Assembly (NCBI RefSeq): GCF_000720455.1
Contig: NZ_JOAK01000041.1
Location: 14,600-78,599, forward strand
Direction of reading: 5' to 3'
Source of the DNA: Streptomyces virginiae
GTDB lineage: Bacteria; Actinomycetota; Actinomycetes; Streptomycetales; Streptomycetaceae
Length of the DNA: 64,000 nucleotides
The notes under the pieces are model-generated. The model was not told the origin of the DNA. It made no database searches and worked only from the letters and a program-made list of their open reading frames with translations. The position numbers and the translations under genes are program-made. Below are positions 1 through 8,529 of the stretch, piece by piece (position 1 is the first letter of the stretch; each line of letters starts with the position of its first letter).

Positions 1-38
1 CCGCTGCGCACGGCGGATATCTCCTCGGCCAGTCCCAT
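1..38 (-). CDS. Start of an unknown protein, cut by the window edge
   Basis: Only the first dozen codons are visible, starting at an ATG on the minus strand and reading MGLAEEISAVRSG before leaving the window. A GGAG-containing purine stretch lies about 12-18 bases upstream. The composition looks like a normal Streptomyces N-terminus, but nothing about function can be said. The opposite-strand frames here have poor codon bias. Confidence 0.35.
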   Translation of the reverse strand, partial: MGLAEEISAVRS

Positions 39-1144
39 GAAGTGCCCCGTTCTCCGAGGGTGCCCGACGCGACAGCCCCCAATTCGCACACGCTACCCAA
101 TCGGCGAGCTCGGGTGGGCATCGGCCTTGCCGATCCCGGCACCCGCATTCCTGTGGGACTTCGCCACCGCCCAGGGCGCCGAACACCCGCCGCGGCTCGT
201 CCCGCAACTCCTCACCGGTGCTCGTGTCCGCGCGAAGGACTCACGTGAGGGGCGAAGACGTCCCGATCGCGTCCGCGGGCCGCCTGTCCATCATCTACTT
301 CGTCAACCGGCAACTGCGGCGCCTCTCCGTCCTGGACAGGTTCTGGCTTGGCTGAGCACCCCAGCCCACCAGGCTCCATCGGTCGGCGAGGGTCGGGCGG
401 CAGTGCGGAACGGGCCCTGCACCAGGCTGGTCCGTCTGCTGGCTCTCCAGCAGTTCGACCACGCACAAACCCCACCGTGCCCAGTAGGAAGCTGCCGCTG
501 CCCTAAGGCCCCGCAGCCGAACCACGGCTCGACGTCCAGCAGTGGCTGCGCTCCCGCGGGTCGCCGCCCACAGCCTGCCCGAAAGCGACCCCGCACACCC
601 GGCCGATGGCCACGAGGGCATCGACCGCCGTGCCGCCTATTTCGGCGCCCTGGCCGCCGGGCGATTGCCCGGCCGGCCAGCGCGGGCCGCGGGCAGTGAG
701 GCGTGGGCCTGGTACGCCGAGCCGGCCGACCGGGGCCTGATGGGGGAGAGGGAACACTGGCAGGCGGCGATCGCCAATTCGCCCGAGACGACCGCCAACA
801 CCGGGTGCGAGGACATCGACGCACTGGCGGGCTGACCGGCCGCCCGGCGACGCTGCGCAGACGGCCGCGGGGGCCTCGGCCATTCGGAGAGGGTCGCCCC
901 GGTCGGCCGGGGGAGAGCACTCTGTCCGGGTGGGGCTCACCCCTCGCCCCGCGCGGCAACGCCCGGCCGCACGCAGGCGAGGGGTGCAATGGAGACTGCT
1001 GTGGAGCCGCCCTTCGGGCGGCCTGCTCCCGGCCCCCTGTGGCGCTGTCGGCTGCGGGCAGGCCCGGCTGCCGTCACACGTCGCCGGTACCGCCCCGGTC
1101 GGCGGCATCCACCCTGCCTCCTGGCGGACTCGGCTCGGCCCCCG
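39..1144. other. About 1.1 kb without a convincing gene
   Basis: Several long open frames overlap on both strands, as expected at this GC content, but none has a clear ribosome site, good codon bias or a recognisable domain. Two short plus-strand stretches look somewhat protein-like. One spans 245-355 (37 codons from a GTG, ending VLDRFWLG). The other spans about 620-835 and has a composition like the tail of a soluble protein (motif EAWAWYAEPADRGLMGE). Both could be decayed gene ends. The stretch is most likely degenerate accessory DNA. Confidence 0.4.
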
Positions 1145-1402
1145 TCAGAGGGATTCGAGGAGGCCGCCCAGGGTGAGGACGGTCCCACACAGGGCAATCA
1201 CTGTGCCCAGGAACCGGTAGAAGCCGGCGGAGGCTACTCGCCTGGCCGGACCCAGATCTCCCCGGGCGTGCATGGCGAGCTCGGCGTTGGCCGCCGCCCT
1301 GCGCTCCAGCGAGGCGGCGGCGCCGCGGATGTTGAGCGCGACCCAGCTGCCCGCGGTGAAGAGAGTGAGTCCGACTGTCAGCAGGACGAGGGCCGTGCTC
1401 AA
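1145..1402 (-). CDS. Small two-helix membrane protein
   Basis: This encodes 85 aa. The frame stays open upstream into the neighbouring gene, but no ATG or GTG lies between the end of that gene and residue 1. A TTG at 1402 is preceded by GGAGG at 1407-1411 with four bases of spacing, which decides this start. Residues 2-25 (STALVLLTVGLTLFTAG) and about 62-82 (RFLGTVIALCGTVLTLGG) are hydrophobic helices joined by a charged, alanine-rich loop (ASLERRAAANAELAMHARGD). It follows the minus-strand membrane protein ending at 1491 and may share its transcript. No family recognised. A longer product starting at 1570 would overlap that gene by 80 bases and is less likely. Confidence 0.5.
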   Translation of the reverse strand: MSTALVLLTVGLTLFTAGSWVALNIRGAAASLERRAAANAELAMHARGDLGPARRVASAGFYRFLGTVIALCGTVLTLGGLLESL

Positions 1403-1490
1403 GGTGCCTCCGAGCGTCGTAGCGAATGCTCGGAGGCTAGCAAGCGCTAAAACCTGGGGTAGTGGAGGGTCTGACTGACCGCTCCAGGCT

Positions 1491-2255
1491 TCAGCTGCTG
1501 GCTGCGTCGCGCAGTGCGAGGGTGGTGCGTGCGGCGGCGGCGAGGTCGGTTTCGTAGACGTGGCGTACAAGAACGAGGTTGGCGGCGTCGCTCCACGCGC
1601 ACAGGGTCTGGTCGCCGTCGGATCCGGTGACGTGGCCGCAGCCGAGGCCGCCCCCGTGTCGGCCGGGGGCGAAGCGGGTCACGTCGCGGGCCTTGGCTGC
1701 GGCGAAGACGTTGCGGAACTCCTGGGAGATGGACTTGGTGGCCTTGGACTCGGCGACCTTGGGGTCCCAGTCTGCGCTGGTGACCAGGACGAAGAGGTCG
1801 TAGGCGCCGTCGGCGTCCTGGTCGTAGTAGCCGGTCCGCAGGCTGTGCGGCAGTTGCCGGCCGGCCAGGGCCTCGGTTTCGGCGCGCGTGGCGTCCTCGC
1901 CCTTCAGCAGGCGGAAGCGGTCGAAGAGCTCCGGGAGAATGATGACGGGGTACTCTGCGGTCCCGTCCGCGGCGACCGTCTCGAAGGCCCGGGGTTCGGG
2001 GTTGTACTCGGCGAAGGCCTTCCCGCCGGCGACGGCGGCGATGAACACGCTCACGCCCGCGATGAACCAAGTCCGCTTCCTCTTCCCCCGCGCCGCTTGT
2101 GCCGGATCGCTGCCGGGCGGGGTGGACTGCGCGCGCCAGGCGCGGGTCAGCCGCCACAGCATGCCGATGCCTATGGCGGCGGGGAGCAGGTAGCCGACGA
2201 TCTCGCCGAAGGCCCAGGCCTGCGAGGTGGGGTCGAGGGAAGAAGCAACGATCAC
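1491..2255 (-). CDS. Hypothetical membrane protein with extracytoplasmic domain
   Basis: This encodes 254 aa from the GTG at 2255; a TTG at 2297 would add 14 residues. Two hydrophobic helices are visible, at about 16-35 (VGYLLPAAIGIGMLW) and 62-82 (WFIAGVSVFIAAVAGG), separated by a basic loop containing RGKRKR. A soluble region of about 170 residues follows, with motifs such as RTGYYDQDADGAYDLFVL and LCAWSDAANLVLV. The C-terminal part resembles sensor or lipoprotein-like hypothetical proteins common in Streptomyces, but I do not recognise a named family. Codon bias is normal for the genus. The only neighbour in the same direction is the 85-aa membrane protein downstream. Confidence 0.65.
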   Translation of the reverse strand: MIVASSLDPTSQAWAFGEIVGYLLPAAIGIGMLWRLTRAWRAQSTPPGSDPAQAARGKRKRTWFIAGVSVFIAAVAGGKAFAEYNPEPRAFETVAADGTAEYPVIILPELFDRFRLLKGEDATRAETEALAGRQLPHSLRTGYYDQDADGAYDLFVLVTSADWDPKVAESKATKSISQEFRNVFAAAKARDVTRFAPGRHGGGLGCGHVTGSDGDQTLCAWSDAANLVLVRHVYETDLAAAARTTLALRDAASS

Positions 2256-2508
2256 GCCCGGGATCGTACAGGCGACCGAAAACCTGCTGAACTGCAATTA
2301 CGTTACGGACTAGGCTCCATCGCGGCCCGTACCGGTATGGAGTGCGCGGGATAGGCCCCGGTCCCCACCTATGGGACGCGGTACGGCCGGGGCCGCCCCC
2401 GCCTCCCCGTGGCTGCCGCGCCCCGTCGGCGGCGCAGGCGCCCGGGAGGGCGACCGCTCATCCCCTGTTCGACGCCGTGAGGACGAACTACTGGAAGGGA
2501 TGTAGCCC

Positions 2509-2688
2509 GTGGAGACGATTCCCGGCCACCCGCACGGGAGACACTTCCGGTACTGCTACGCCTACGAGGGCGGCTTCTGCTCCTGCGGCGGCCAGTACCG
2601 CGGGGAGGCCGCCGGCCCCTGCCTGGAGTGGCCCCCTGCGCCCTTCAACCTCCTCGCACCCCACCGGGCACTGGCAGAGGGGTGCTGA
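2509..2688 (+). CDS. Small cysteine-containing hypothetical protein
   Basis: This encodes 59 aa from a GTG with AAGGGA at 2495-2500, about eight bases upstream. Key features are a tyrosine- and glycine-rich centre with cysteines spaced as in FRYCYAYEGGFCSCGGQYRG, plus another cysteine in GPCLEW. The C-x7-C-x-C pattern could bind a metal or form disulfides, but no complete zinc knuckle is evident. A 44-codon frame (2371-2505, ending EDELLEGM) stops three bases before this GTG and could be the tail of a coupled upstream gene, though its support is weak. The next gene starts eight bases downstream. Function unknown. Confidence 0.5.
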   Translation: METIPGHPHGRHFRYCYAYEGGFCSCGGQYRGEAAGPCLEWPPAPFNLLAPHRALAEGC

Positions 2689-2696
2689 GACAGACG

Positions 2697-3095
2697 ATGT
2701 CGTCCTCGATAAGCCCGTTCAGTATGGGAGAGATCGTGAAGCGTTCACCGAGTGGTGATCAAGCGGGTGAGGGAGTCTTGACCTGCGGTGCGGAGATCAC
2801 TCCCGGCGATGTAGAGCGATTGGGTGCCTTTCTACGGGCCCGCACGGAGCAGGCTGACCGTGGGACCGATGAGCGTCGAACGGCACGAGCGGTACGGAAC
2901 GCACTCCAGCATCACGTTGTCACGCTCGAGCATTGCTTCTCTTTTGCTGGGGAGGATTCGGGGCCCCAGGAGCTGGTCCGTTGGAAGGTGATGTTCTCGT
3001 GGAACTCGCTCTGTTCGCTGGCTTCTCCTTGGCGAGGGTATGAGGAGTTCGATCAGGAGCGGTGGTTCTCTGTGAGGATCTGGGAACCGCGTTAG
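2697..3095 (+). CDS. Hypothetical protein, atypical composition
   Basis: This encodes 132 aa from the ATG at 2697; other in-frame starts (GTG near residue 13, ATG at residue 11) are possible. The N-terminal 25 residues are Ser-rich and low in information. The rest reads as a folded helical protein with TPGDVERLGAFLRAR, an ALQHHVVTLEHCFSF segment and an aromatic C-terminus (YEEFDQERWFSVRIWEP). GC and third-position bias are lower than in the flanking core genes, which fits acquired DNA. The central FLRAR stretch recalls small Streptomyces proteins of unknown function, but no family assignment is safe. The gene starts eight bases after the 59-aa gene. Confidence 0.45.
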   Translation: MSSSISPFSMGEIVKRSPSGDQAGEGVLTCGAEITPGDVERLGAFLRARTEQADRGTDERRTARAVRNALQHHVVTLEHCFSFAGEDSGPQELVRWKVMFSWNSLCSLASPWRGYEEFDQERWFSVRIWEPR

Positions 3096-3169
3096 GGTCT
3101 GTCCGACGGATCTAGCGGAGCCGCCTCCTTGAGCAGCGCCGATGCACCCATGTTCAGGGGTGTGCTGAG

Positions 3170-3620
3170 ATGGGGCCCTTCGACCAGGGAGGGAAGACGG
3201 ACAGCGGCGCGCACGAAGGCTGTGGCCCGGTGCAGCATCTCTCCCCGGATGATCACGTGTTCGTGTCCAAGCGGGTGTTCCGTGGGCAGCCGGTCATGCG
3301 GGTGCATTTTGATGAGGACGGAGACTGGCAGGCGTTCTCGGGTGCCGAACCACGCTGGTTCGGGCGCCCGCGGCTGCTTCACGCAGCCCACCTGCTGGAG
3401 CGCGATCCGTTGTTGTACAGCCTGCCGGCCCTGCCATTGGGCCACCTCGCGACCCGCGATGAGGCTTCCGGGACAACCTGGCAGATCTTCCAGGGGTGAC
3501 GAACCGTGACGATTACGGCTGGATGAGGTTTGGCACCTGCTGTTGGACCACCCGATGGAACTCATCGAGGCCGAACTGCTCACGGATCCGGGCAGCGACG
3601 CGGTGGTACGGCTGCCCTCA
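3170..3620 (+). pseudogene. Broken immunity-type gene (DUF2185-like start)
   Basis: The first frame (3170-3499) encodes HVFVSKRVFRGQPVMRVHF followed by DGDWQAFSG. The pairing of VSKRV with WQAFSG resembles the N-terminal half of DUF2185-type proteins, which often act as immunity or nuclease-inhibitor partners. The frame stops after TTWQIFQG. Continuation-like sequence then appears in two other frames: TNRDDYGW around 3499-3522 and DEVWHLLLDHPMELIEAELL around 3522-3581. At least two indels therefore seem to have broken the gene. Family placement is an inference from two short motifs. It lies just upstream of a SUKH-domain gene, in keeping with an immunity-rich region. Confidence 0.4.
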
Positions 3621-3826
3621 CCGCCGCTCATCTGTTGCCGAAATCGAGGAAGCCTGTCGCCTTCGACGCGCCTACCGGACGGGCGGCATGAGTGTGTGCC
3701 TGCCGCGGCGTGGATCCAGGCGCGCCGGTGGAGCCGCGCAGCGTGCCTGCTGCCGCTCGATTTCCTCCTGGTTCGCGGAGACAGCAGACTCGGCCGAGTA
3801 CATGGCGCACGTTGGAAGGACGTCAG

Positions 3827-5026
3827 TTGACATCGGACATAGGCACATTTGCCACTCCTTCTGCCAGGCGCTCGCCTGTCTCTGTACCCGTCGACTGGGC
3901 GGCCGTCGAGGACTGGCTCGGGCTGCGACTGCCGGCTGACTACAAGCGGCTTGCCGACCGGTACGGGCCGCTGGACTTCGGTGAGTACGTGTGGATCCAC
4001 GTGCCGTGCGTACAGCGCGAGCGCTTCGACTACGGCCAGTGGCTGCATGCGACTCACCGGGAGGCCCGGATCGGGGCGCGGGGGCTACCCGAAGCCGAGC
4101 GGCCGGTGTTCCACCCTGAGCCCGGCGGACTGTTGGCCTGGGGCTGCACGCGGGACAGCGACGTCCTGTTCTGGGACACCTCGGCCTCCGCCGACCCCGA
4201 CCAGTGGACCGTGGTGGTGCAGCACTGTGGCGCGGTGCCGGGCAGTGGCCTGCTGCGGTGGCACGGGTACGACCTGACGCTCACCGACTATCTGCGGCAC
4301 ACCGTCCGTGACGCCTGGGAGCTCCCTTCTCCTCCCGGCCCGCTGCTGGGCCCGCTGCCGGGCACCTTCGCGCGGACCGCCTTTCTTCCCGAGGCCGAGG
4401 CGTGGATTCCGCCCGCGCCGGTCCCGCCCCGGCTCACCGGCGCGGAGCGTCGTATCGCGCTGGAGACCGGAACCGGGCTTGACGGGCTACGGGTGCTGTC
4501 GCCGCCGCCCGAGCGGCCGTACCTCGGCGACGGCTCCTGGGAGGCGCTGTTCGCCGAGCTGGGTACCCGGCTGCCCGGGGAATACGTGCGGCTCATGGAC
4601 GGGTATGGCGCCGGCATCTGGAGCGGGTGGCTGCGTTTCCACACCCCGCTGCGGACCGGCGAGCGGCGTTTCCTCACGCATGTCGAGGACACCGTGGACG
4701 CCTACCGGCAGCTCAAGGACGGCCACCCGCGCTGGTACCCGCTGGCTATTTGGCCCGAGCCCGGCGGCTTCCTCCCCTTCGCCAACTCCATCGACGGCGA
4801 CTACTTCGGCTGGCTCACCGAGGGCGGGGATCCCGACACCTGGCCGCTGATCGTCTGGCCCCGCCACGTGGACCAGGGACCGCCACTCGACGGCGGCCTG
4901 ATCGACATCCTCCTCGACTGGCAGCGCGGCACGCTCGTCACCCGTGGGTTCGCCGCCCTGGACGAGGACGATGACCCTGTCGAGTTCGCGGGCTTCGAGC
5001 CCTGGGACGACAGCGCCCACTGGTGA
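3827..5026 (+). CDS. Tandem SUKH (SMI1/KNR4) domain protein, likely immunity protein
   Basis: This encodes 399 aa from a TTG at 3827, chosen because GGAAGGA lies at 3814-3820 with six bases of spacing and no ATG or GTG fits. Two homologous halves are visible. Residues about 15-150 contain WAAVEDWLGLRLPADYKRL, EPGGLLAWG and DPDQWTVVV. Residues about 215-375 contain WEALFAELGTRLPGEYVRL, EPGGFLPFA and DPDTWPLIVW. LP-(A/G)-(D/E)-Y-(K/V)-RL, then a G-L/F-L-x-W/F-A strand and a D-x-W pair, is the SUKH signature. SUKH proteins usually neutralise polymorphic toxins. The toxin remnant starts 200 bases downstream, but that toxin already has its own coupled partner, so this may be an orphan immunity gene. 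Confidence 0.8.
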   Translation: MTSDIGTFATPSARRSPVSVPVDWAAVEDWLGLRLPADYKRLADRYGPLDFGEYVWIHVPCVQRERFDYGQWLHATHREARIGARGLPEAERPVFHPEPGGLLAWGCTRDSDVLFWDTSASADPDQWTVVVQHCGAVPGSGLLRWHGYDLTLTDYLRHTVRDAWELPSPPGPLLGPLPGTFARTAFLPEAEAWIPPAPVPPRLTGAERRIALETGTGLDGLRVLSPPPERPYLGDGSWEALFAELGTRLPGEYVRLMDGYGAGIWSGWLRFHTPLRTGERRFLTHVEDTVDAYRQLKDGHPRWYPLAIWPEPGGFLPFANSIDGDYFGWLTEGGDPDTWPLIVWPRHVDQGPPLDGGLIDILLDWQRGTLVTRGFAALDEDDDPVEFAGFEPWDDSAHW

Positions 5027-5225
5027 GTCCCCTGGCGGGCGGTCGCTCACGAGGCACAATCGACCGGTGGCCCGCGCACTACTGCAGCGGCGGGTTCGCC
5101 GCACTGGTCTCCGGGCCGGGGCCAGCATAGAAGCGGCCGCCGTATGACCGTGGCGGGCGGGCGGCGCTCCGGCCCGTGGGGCGGGCGCCGACCATGCCCC
5201 AGGGCCGGCGCGCCGATCCGGCGCC

Positions 5226-6525
5226 GTGGAACTGCCTGACGGAACGATTCAGCTTCCCAAGGGCACCCCGACGCCCGAGGGGGCCATGAAGGTCTCCGAC
5301 GACATCATCAAGCTCCCCGAGGGCACTGCCTCCCTGCCCCCGGGCACGGTCAAGTGGCCCTTCGACGGCCCCGCGAAGTACGCCAACGCGGCGGGCAATC
5401 TCTACAAGGAAGACGGCAGCCTCTACCAGAAGGTCGGCGAAGCCACGCCTGAGCTGTCCCCGAAGATCGACACCGGCGCGAAGACCCCAGGACGGAGGTC
5501 CCGGTCCGCCGGGAGACCCCGGTCCTGGCGGGAGTCGGCGGCCGCAGCGACGACGTCGTCCGCGTCGGCAGCGACATCTCCGACCCGGTCCGCACGGTGG
5601 ACAACGGCGCCCACGGCCTCGACAACACCCCCACGGTCCGCGCGGGCGACCACACCCCGGGCGGCCACAACCCGGACGGCATGCCGCGCAACAGCGCGGA
5701 CCACCACTCCCCGGGTACGGGAGGCCACCCGGAGCCCCGTCCACGGCGGGCCACACGGACGGCCCGGGCGGCGGCCACGGCGACGGTAACCACGAGCCTC
5801 CGCCCACAGGCGGTGGCCATGGTGACACCCTTTCGGGCGGCGGCCTCGGCGACGGTCCGGGCACCGGTGGGCTCGCTGGTCCTGACGGACCGAACGGTCC
5901 TGCCGCTTGGGAGCGGCTCGCGAACGGAACCGGCCCGCTCCCCCGGGGCAGCGAACTGGAACAGCAGGTTCGGGACCAGATACGCGCCGTCAAGGTCAAG
6001 CATCCGGACATCGAACCGGTCCTGAAGACCTTGTCGGAGTCCCCCTTCGGCAGGGAGATGGCCGACACCATCGCCTCGGGCCGCTTCACGGACGCCGATG
6101 GCTTCAAGACCGTGGTGTCCAACCTCGTCCGGCCCTCTGAGATCCCGGGCAGCCTCGAGGCGATGCGTCTGGGTAACCGACTGCATGACAGTGGTGTCAC
6201 CGATGTCTCCTTCGAGGTCAAGCAGGGCGGGAACGAGATCAGGCCCGGTGTCTTCACGGGCGAAAAGACCGATCTCAATGTGATGGCCAGGGACGCGGCT
6301 GGCAGGGTTCACGGCTGGCAGTTCAAGGACATGACAGGACCGGAGTCGTCGCCCATCGCGGGGAAGTCGGTCCAGCGCATGATCCCGAGGGGCGAGATGG
6401 AGACGCAACTCGCCCGTCTTCAGGAGAAGTACGACACCAAGGGTGTGCAGTTCGTCATCCGCACGCCGGACGGAGTCATATTCGTCCCCCGGGACGGTAA
6501 GTTCATGCCGGAGGTGGCACCGTGA
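5226..6525 (+). pseudogene. C-terminal half of a polymorphic toxin, nuclease-like end, two frameshifts
   Basis: Three frames must be joined. Frame one (5226 to about 5487) carries repeats of the LPDGT/LPEGT/LPPGT type, then DGPAKYANAAGNLYKEDGSLY, typical of the linker in Streptomyces secreted polymorphic toxins. Frame two (about 5489-5735) is an acidic, Asn/His/Gly-rich linker (VRVGSDISDPVRTVDNGAH). Frame three (about 5735-6525) ends in a folded domain with KTDLNVMARDAAGRVHGWQF followed by KDM. The Asp, then about 15 residues later Gln-x-Lys, fits a PD-(D/E)xK-like nuclease with Gln in the Glu position; this is inference. Each break lies at a CCCC run and would be repaired by one added base, so sequencing error is possible. 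The N-terminal secretion domain is missing. Confidence 0.65.
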
Positions 6526-7490
6526 TCGCCAGTACGCCGGTCGCCCGATGGACGTGGGGCGACTTCATCGAGGATGTGGACCCGCTGGTCCGGTGCCTCG
6601 GAGACCTGATGGCGGCTCGGTCCGTGCTGGCCTCCCACCGGCTCGCACTCGGCGAGCCGACCTTCCGTCTCTCCATCCCCGAGGCCGGCACACCGGCCGG
6701 CATGCTGTTCCGGAGCGAACTCACCGCTACCGGATCCGCCGAGGAACTGGCCGGCGCGATCAGGTCTGCCATGCGCCCCGGTCGCATCGGATCGGTGGAT
6801 GCCCGGTGCACCGTGACCGGCTCGCTGTCCACCGGTGCGGAGGAGATCCGGACGGAAGGAGTGTTCGACCTGACCGCCTTCGTGGACCCCAGCTTCGCCA
6901 CAGTGGATCTGGTCACATACTCCGATGCCTGGATGCCGTACGACCTCCGAGGCCGTTCCCAGTCCGCCGTCTACGAGGCGAACGCGCCTCGCTTGGCGTC
7001 CGTGCTCGCGGAGCTCACCGAAGTGCTGGGATCCGACCTGGACCCCGAGGACCCCACCTACTTCGGCACGCCGACGGAGACGGGCGTCGTTCCCCATGCC
7101 GACCAGGACGGAACTCCGTCCGACTCCTGGGACCGGTACGAAGTTGCCCGGCGGTACGACGTCTTCACCCACGCCCCCGGATTCGGGCACATTGGATACC
7201 GGCGCTCGGTGCCGGGCGAGGTCCGGTACGTGCCGGTGACCGACGACCGCGGGGTGCTCGGATATCTCTGGGCCTCTGAGACCGAGCCTGCGGCGAGCTT
7301 CGAGCCCCTCGATCTCGACGACGACGAGAGGTACCGGACCGCGCTCACGTGGCTGGACCGCCTGCGCTCCGCCTCCGATCGGGGACTGTCACCGTGCCAG
7401 GCCCTCACGGAGCTGACGGGACGAGCGCTGGGCGACACCGCGGGGCCCGTGGGCCTGGCGGAGCTGCGTGCACGGGCGGAAGACGTCTGA
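6522..7490 (+). CDS. Putative immunity protein coupled to the toxin
   Basis: This encodes 322 aa from a GTG whose last two bases form the start of the toxin's TGA (GTGA overlap), so the two are translationally coupled. The protein is acidic and soluble, with no signal peptide. Segments include WTWGDFIEDVDPLVRCLGDL near the start, a central EVLGSDLDPEDPTYFG, and VARRYDVFTHAPGFGHIGY around 210. The last third contains VTDDRGVLGYLWASETEPAA. I do not recognise the family. Position directly after a toxin-domain end and the 4-base overlap are the usual arrangement for cognate immunity genes, so the role is inferred from context. It has stayed intact while the toxin frame is broken. Confidence 0.6.
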   Translation: MIASTPVARWTWGDFIEDVDPLVRCLGDLMAARSVLASHRLALGEPTFRLSIPEAGTPAGMLFRSELTATGSAEELAGAIRSAMRPGRIGSVDARCTVTGSLSTGAEEIRTEGVFDLTAFVDPSFATVDLVTYSDAWMPYDLRGRSQSAVYEANAPRLASVLAELTEVLGSDLDPEDPTYFGTPTETGVVPHADQDGTPSDSWDRYEVARRYDVFTHAPGFGHIGYRRSVPGEVRYVPVTDDRGVLGYLWASETEPAASFEPLDLDDDERYRTALTWLDRLRSASDRGLSPCQALTELTGRALGDTAGPVGLAELRARAEDV

Positions 7491-7625
7491 CCGTTTCCGT
7501 CCCCCACACCGCTGTGGACCATCAAAGCGGTGCGTCTGTCCCCGCGGCCAAGGACGTCGCGGCCGGGGAGGACCGTTCCCGTGTCGTGGTCTTCCTCGCC
7601 CGCGTCGTGGGCGGGTCGTCAGGTG

Positions 7626-7892
7626 ATGGCGGTTGCGCAGCACGTGCTGGTGCCGGTTTCCCGGGATGCCGGTGATGTGTTGCGGGAGCTGGTCGCGGCC
7701 CGGGTGTATCTGCGGGAGACCGTCACCGCGCTCCGCGCCCTGGCCGCCGCTGGCCCGCCCGCTGCTGGCGGTCCGGCCGCGGCCGCCCTGCCGGAGCCGG
7801 CCGCCGAGGTGGTGGCGCGGGCCCTGGCGGCGGTGGCGCGGGTGGATGCGGCGACGGTGGCGGTGATGCGGGAGAGGCGCTCGCGGTCGTGA
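7626..7892 (+). pseudogene. MobC-like mobilisation protein, probably only the C-terminal part
   Basis: The readable region (88 aa from an ATG at 7626) contains ELVAARVYLRETVTALRALA, an Ala/Pro spacer, then VVARALAAVARVDAATVAVM. Paired arginine-containing helices like these form the C-terminal half of MobC-type relaxosome accessory proteins. The ribbon-helix-helix N-terminus expected in that family is absent. The stop TGA shares its A with the ATG of the relaxase start at 7892, the usual mobC-relaxase order. Given the decay of the relaxase beside it, I treat this as a remnant. A minus-strand frame over the same bases (7619-8020) is an antisense shadow. Confidence 0.45.
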
Positions 7893-7990
7893 TGCCGAAG
7901 AAGGCGCCGGGCGGGTTGGAGACGGTCGAGCTCCTGGAGTACCTCTTCAGTCCCGGCGAGCGCGGTGAGGATTTTCGCCGCGCGCCCGTT
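7892..7990 (+). pseudogene. Relaxase N-terminal fragment
   Basis: The ATG overlaps the stop of the MobC-like frame. The first 25 or so codons read MPKKAPGGLETVELLEYLF then SPGERGE. This matches the start of actinobacterial MobF/MobP-like plasmid relaxases, which begin with a short basic stretch, a helix ending YLFGPGR and then a conserved HxDPH segment. The similarity stops after SPGERGE, near 7965, where the expected segment is missing. Sequence resuming the relaxase reading appears only at about 8530, so roughly 550 bases carrying a reverse-strand gene intervene. Confidence 0.5.
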
Positions 7991-8038
7991 TCGACCAGGA
8001 CCGGGAGGCGGACACCTCACGTTGCTCTGCCGTCAAGT

Positions 8039-8368
8039 TCAGGGGATGAGTCCTCCGTTCACGGCGCGGCCGTAGAGGCGCTGGTGCCATTCGTTGGAGT
8101 CCGGCCCGGGGTCGGTGACCAGTACGGGGTTCGACCCCGTCTCGATGAGGTGGAGGAGCGTCCAGGCAACGCCGTAGCAGTCGTCCGGGCCGAAGCAGGC
8201 CACGAGCGCACGGGCTTCCTCTCCTGTGACCGGCTTCTGAATCGCTTCGAGCTGCTCCACGCGCCTTTCGATCTCTTCTTCGCTCGCGTCCCAGTCGGGG
8301 AGCGGGCCGTCGGTGACGAACGTCTGCACTTCGGGTCTCATGCGCGAATGATCGGCCGCCTTCGCCAT
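8039..8368 (-). CDS. Small hypothetical protein inserted within the relaxase
   Basis: This encodes 109 aa from the ATG at 8368; a second ATG at 8341 is also possible, and neither has a strong ribosome site. The protein is acidic and compact, with FVTDGPLPDWDASEEEIERR, then a helix containing EQLEAIQKPVTGEEARALVA, and FGPDDCYGVAWTLLHLIE. No signal peptide or membrane helix. The size and acidity recall small Streptomyces immunity proteins, but no family is recognised. It lies antisense to, and exactly between, the two pieces of the relaxase gene, which suggests it came in with the event that split the gene. Confidence 0.55.
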   Translation of the reverse strand: MAKAADHSRMRPEVQTFVTDGPLPDWDASEEEIERRVEQLEAIQKPVTGEEARALVACFGPDDCYGVAWTLLHLIETGSNPVLVTDPGPDSNEWHQRLYGRAVNGGLIP

Positions 8369-8529
8369 CACGAGCAAGGCGTCTTCGCTGGTCAGGCTGC
8401 CGCCGTCTCGAGGAGCAACGACTCAGGACTGCGGAGTCCGCGTCGAAGAACTCATGCTGGACTCCTTACCGGAGGCGCGGGTGATGGCGCAGGCCTTCAG
8501 GCCGCGGGCGTTGGCGATCCCGGACCGCC

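Noticed and set aside
3092..4057. 321-aa minus-strand frame considered as a transposase
   Set aside because: No transposase motif, poor bias, and it covers the SUKH gene start. The GGGTCTGTCCGACGGATC near 3103 looked like an insertion-sequence end, but no partner end was found.
5079..6408. Minus-strand frames of 399 and 352 aa
   Set aside because: They oppose the toxin remnant, whose linker and C-terminal domain read properly on the plus strand.
7619..8020. 133-aa minus-strand frame with a helical look
   Set aside because: The plus strand gives a MobC-like end coupled to a relaxase start, which explains the bases better.
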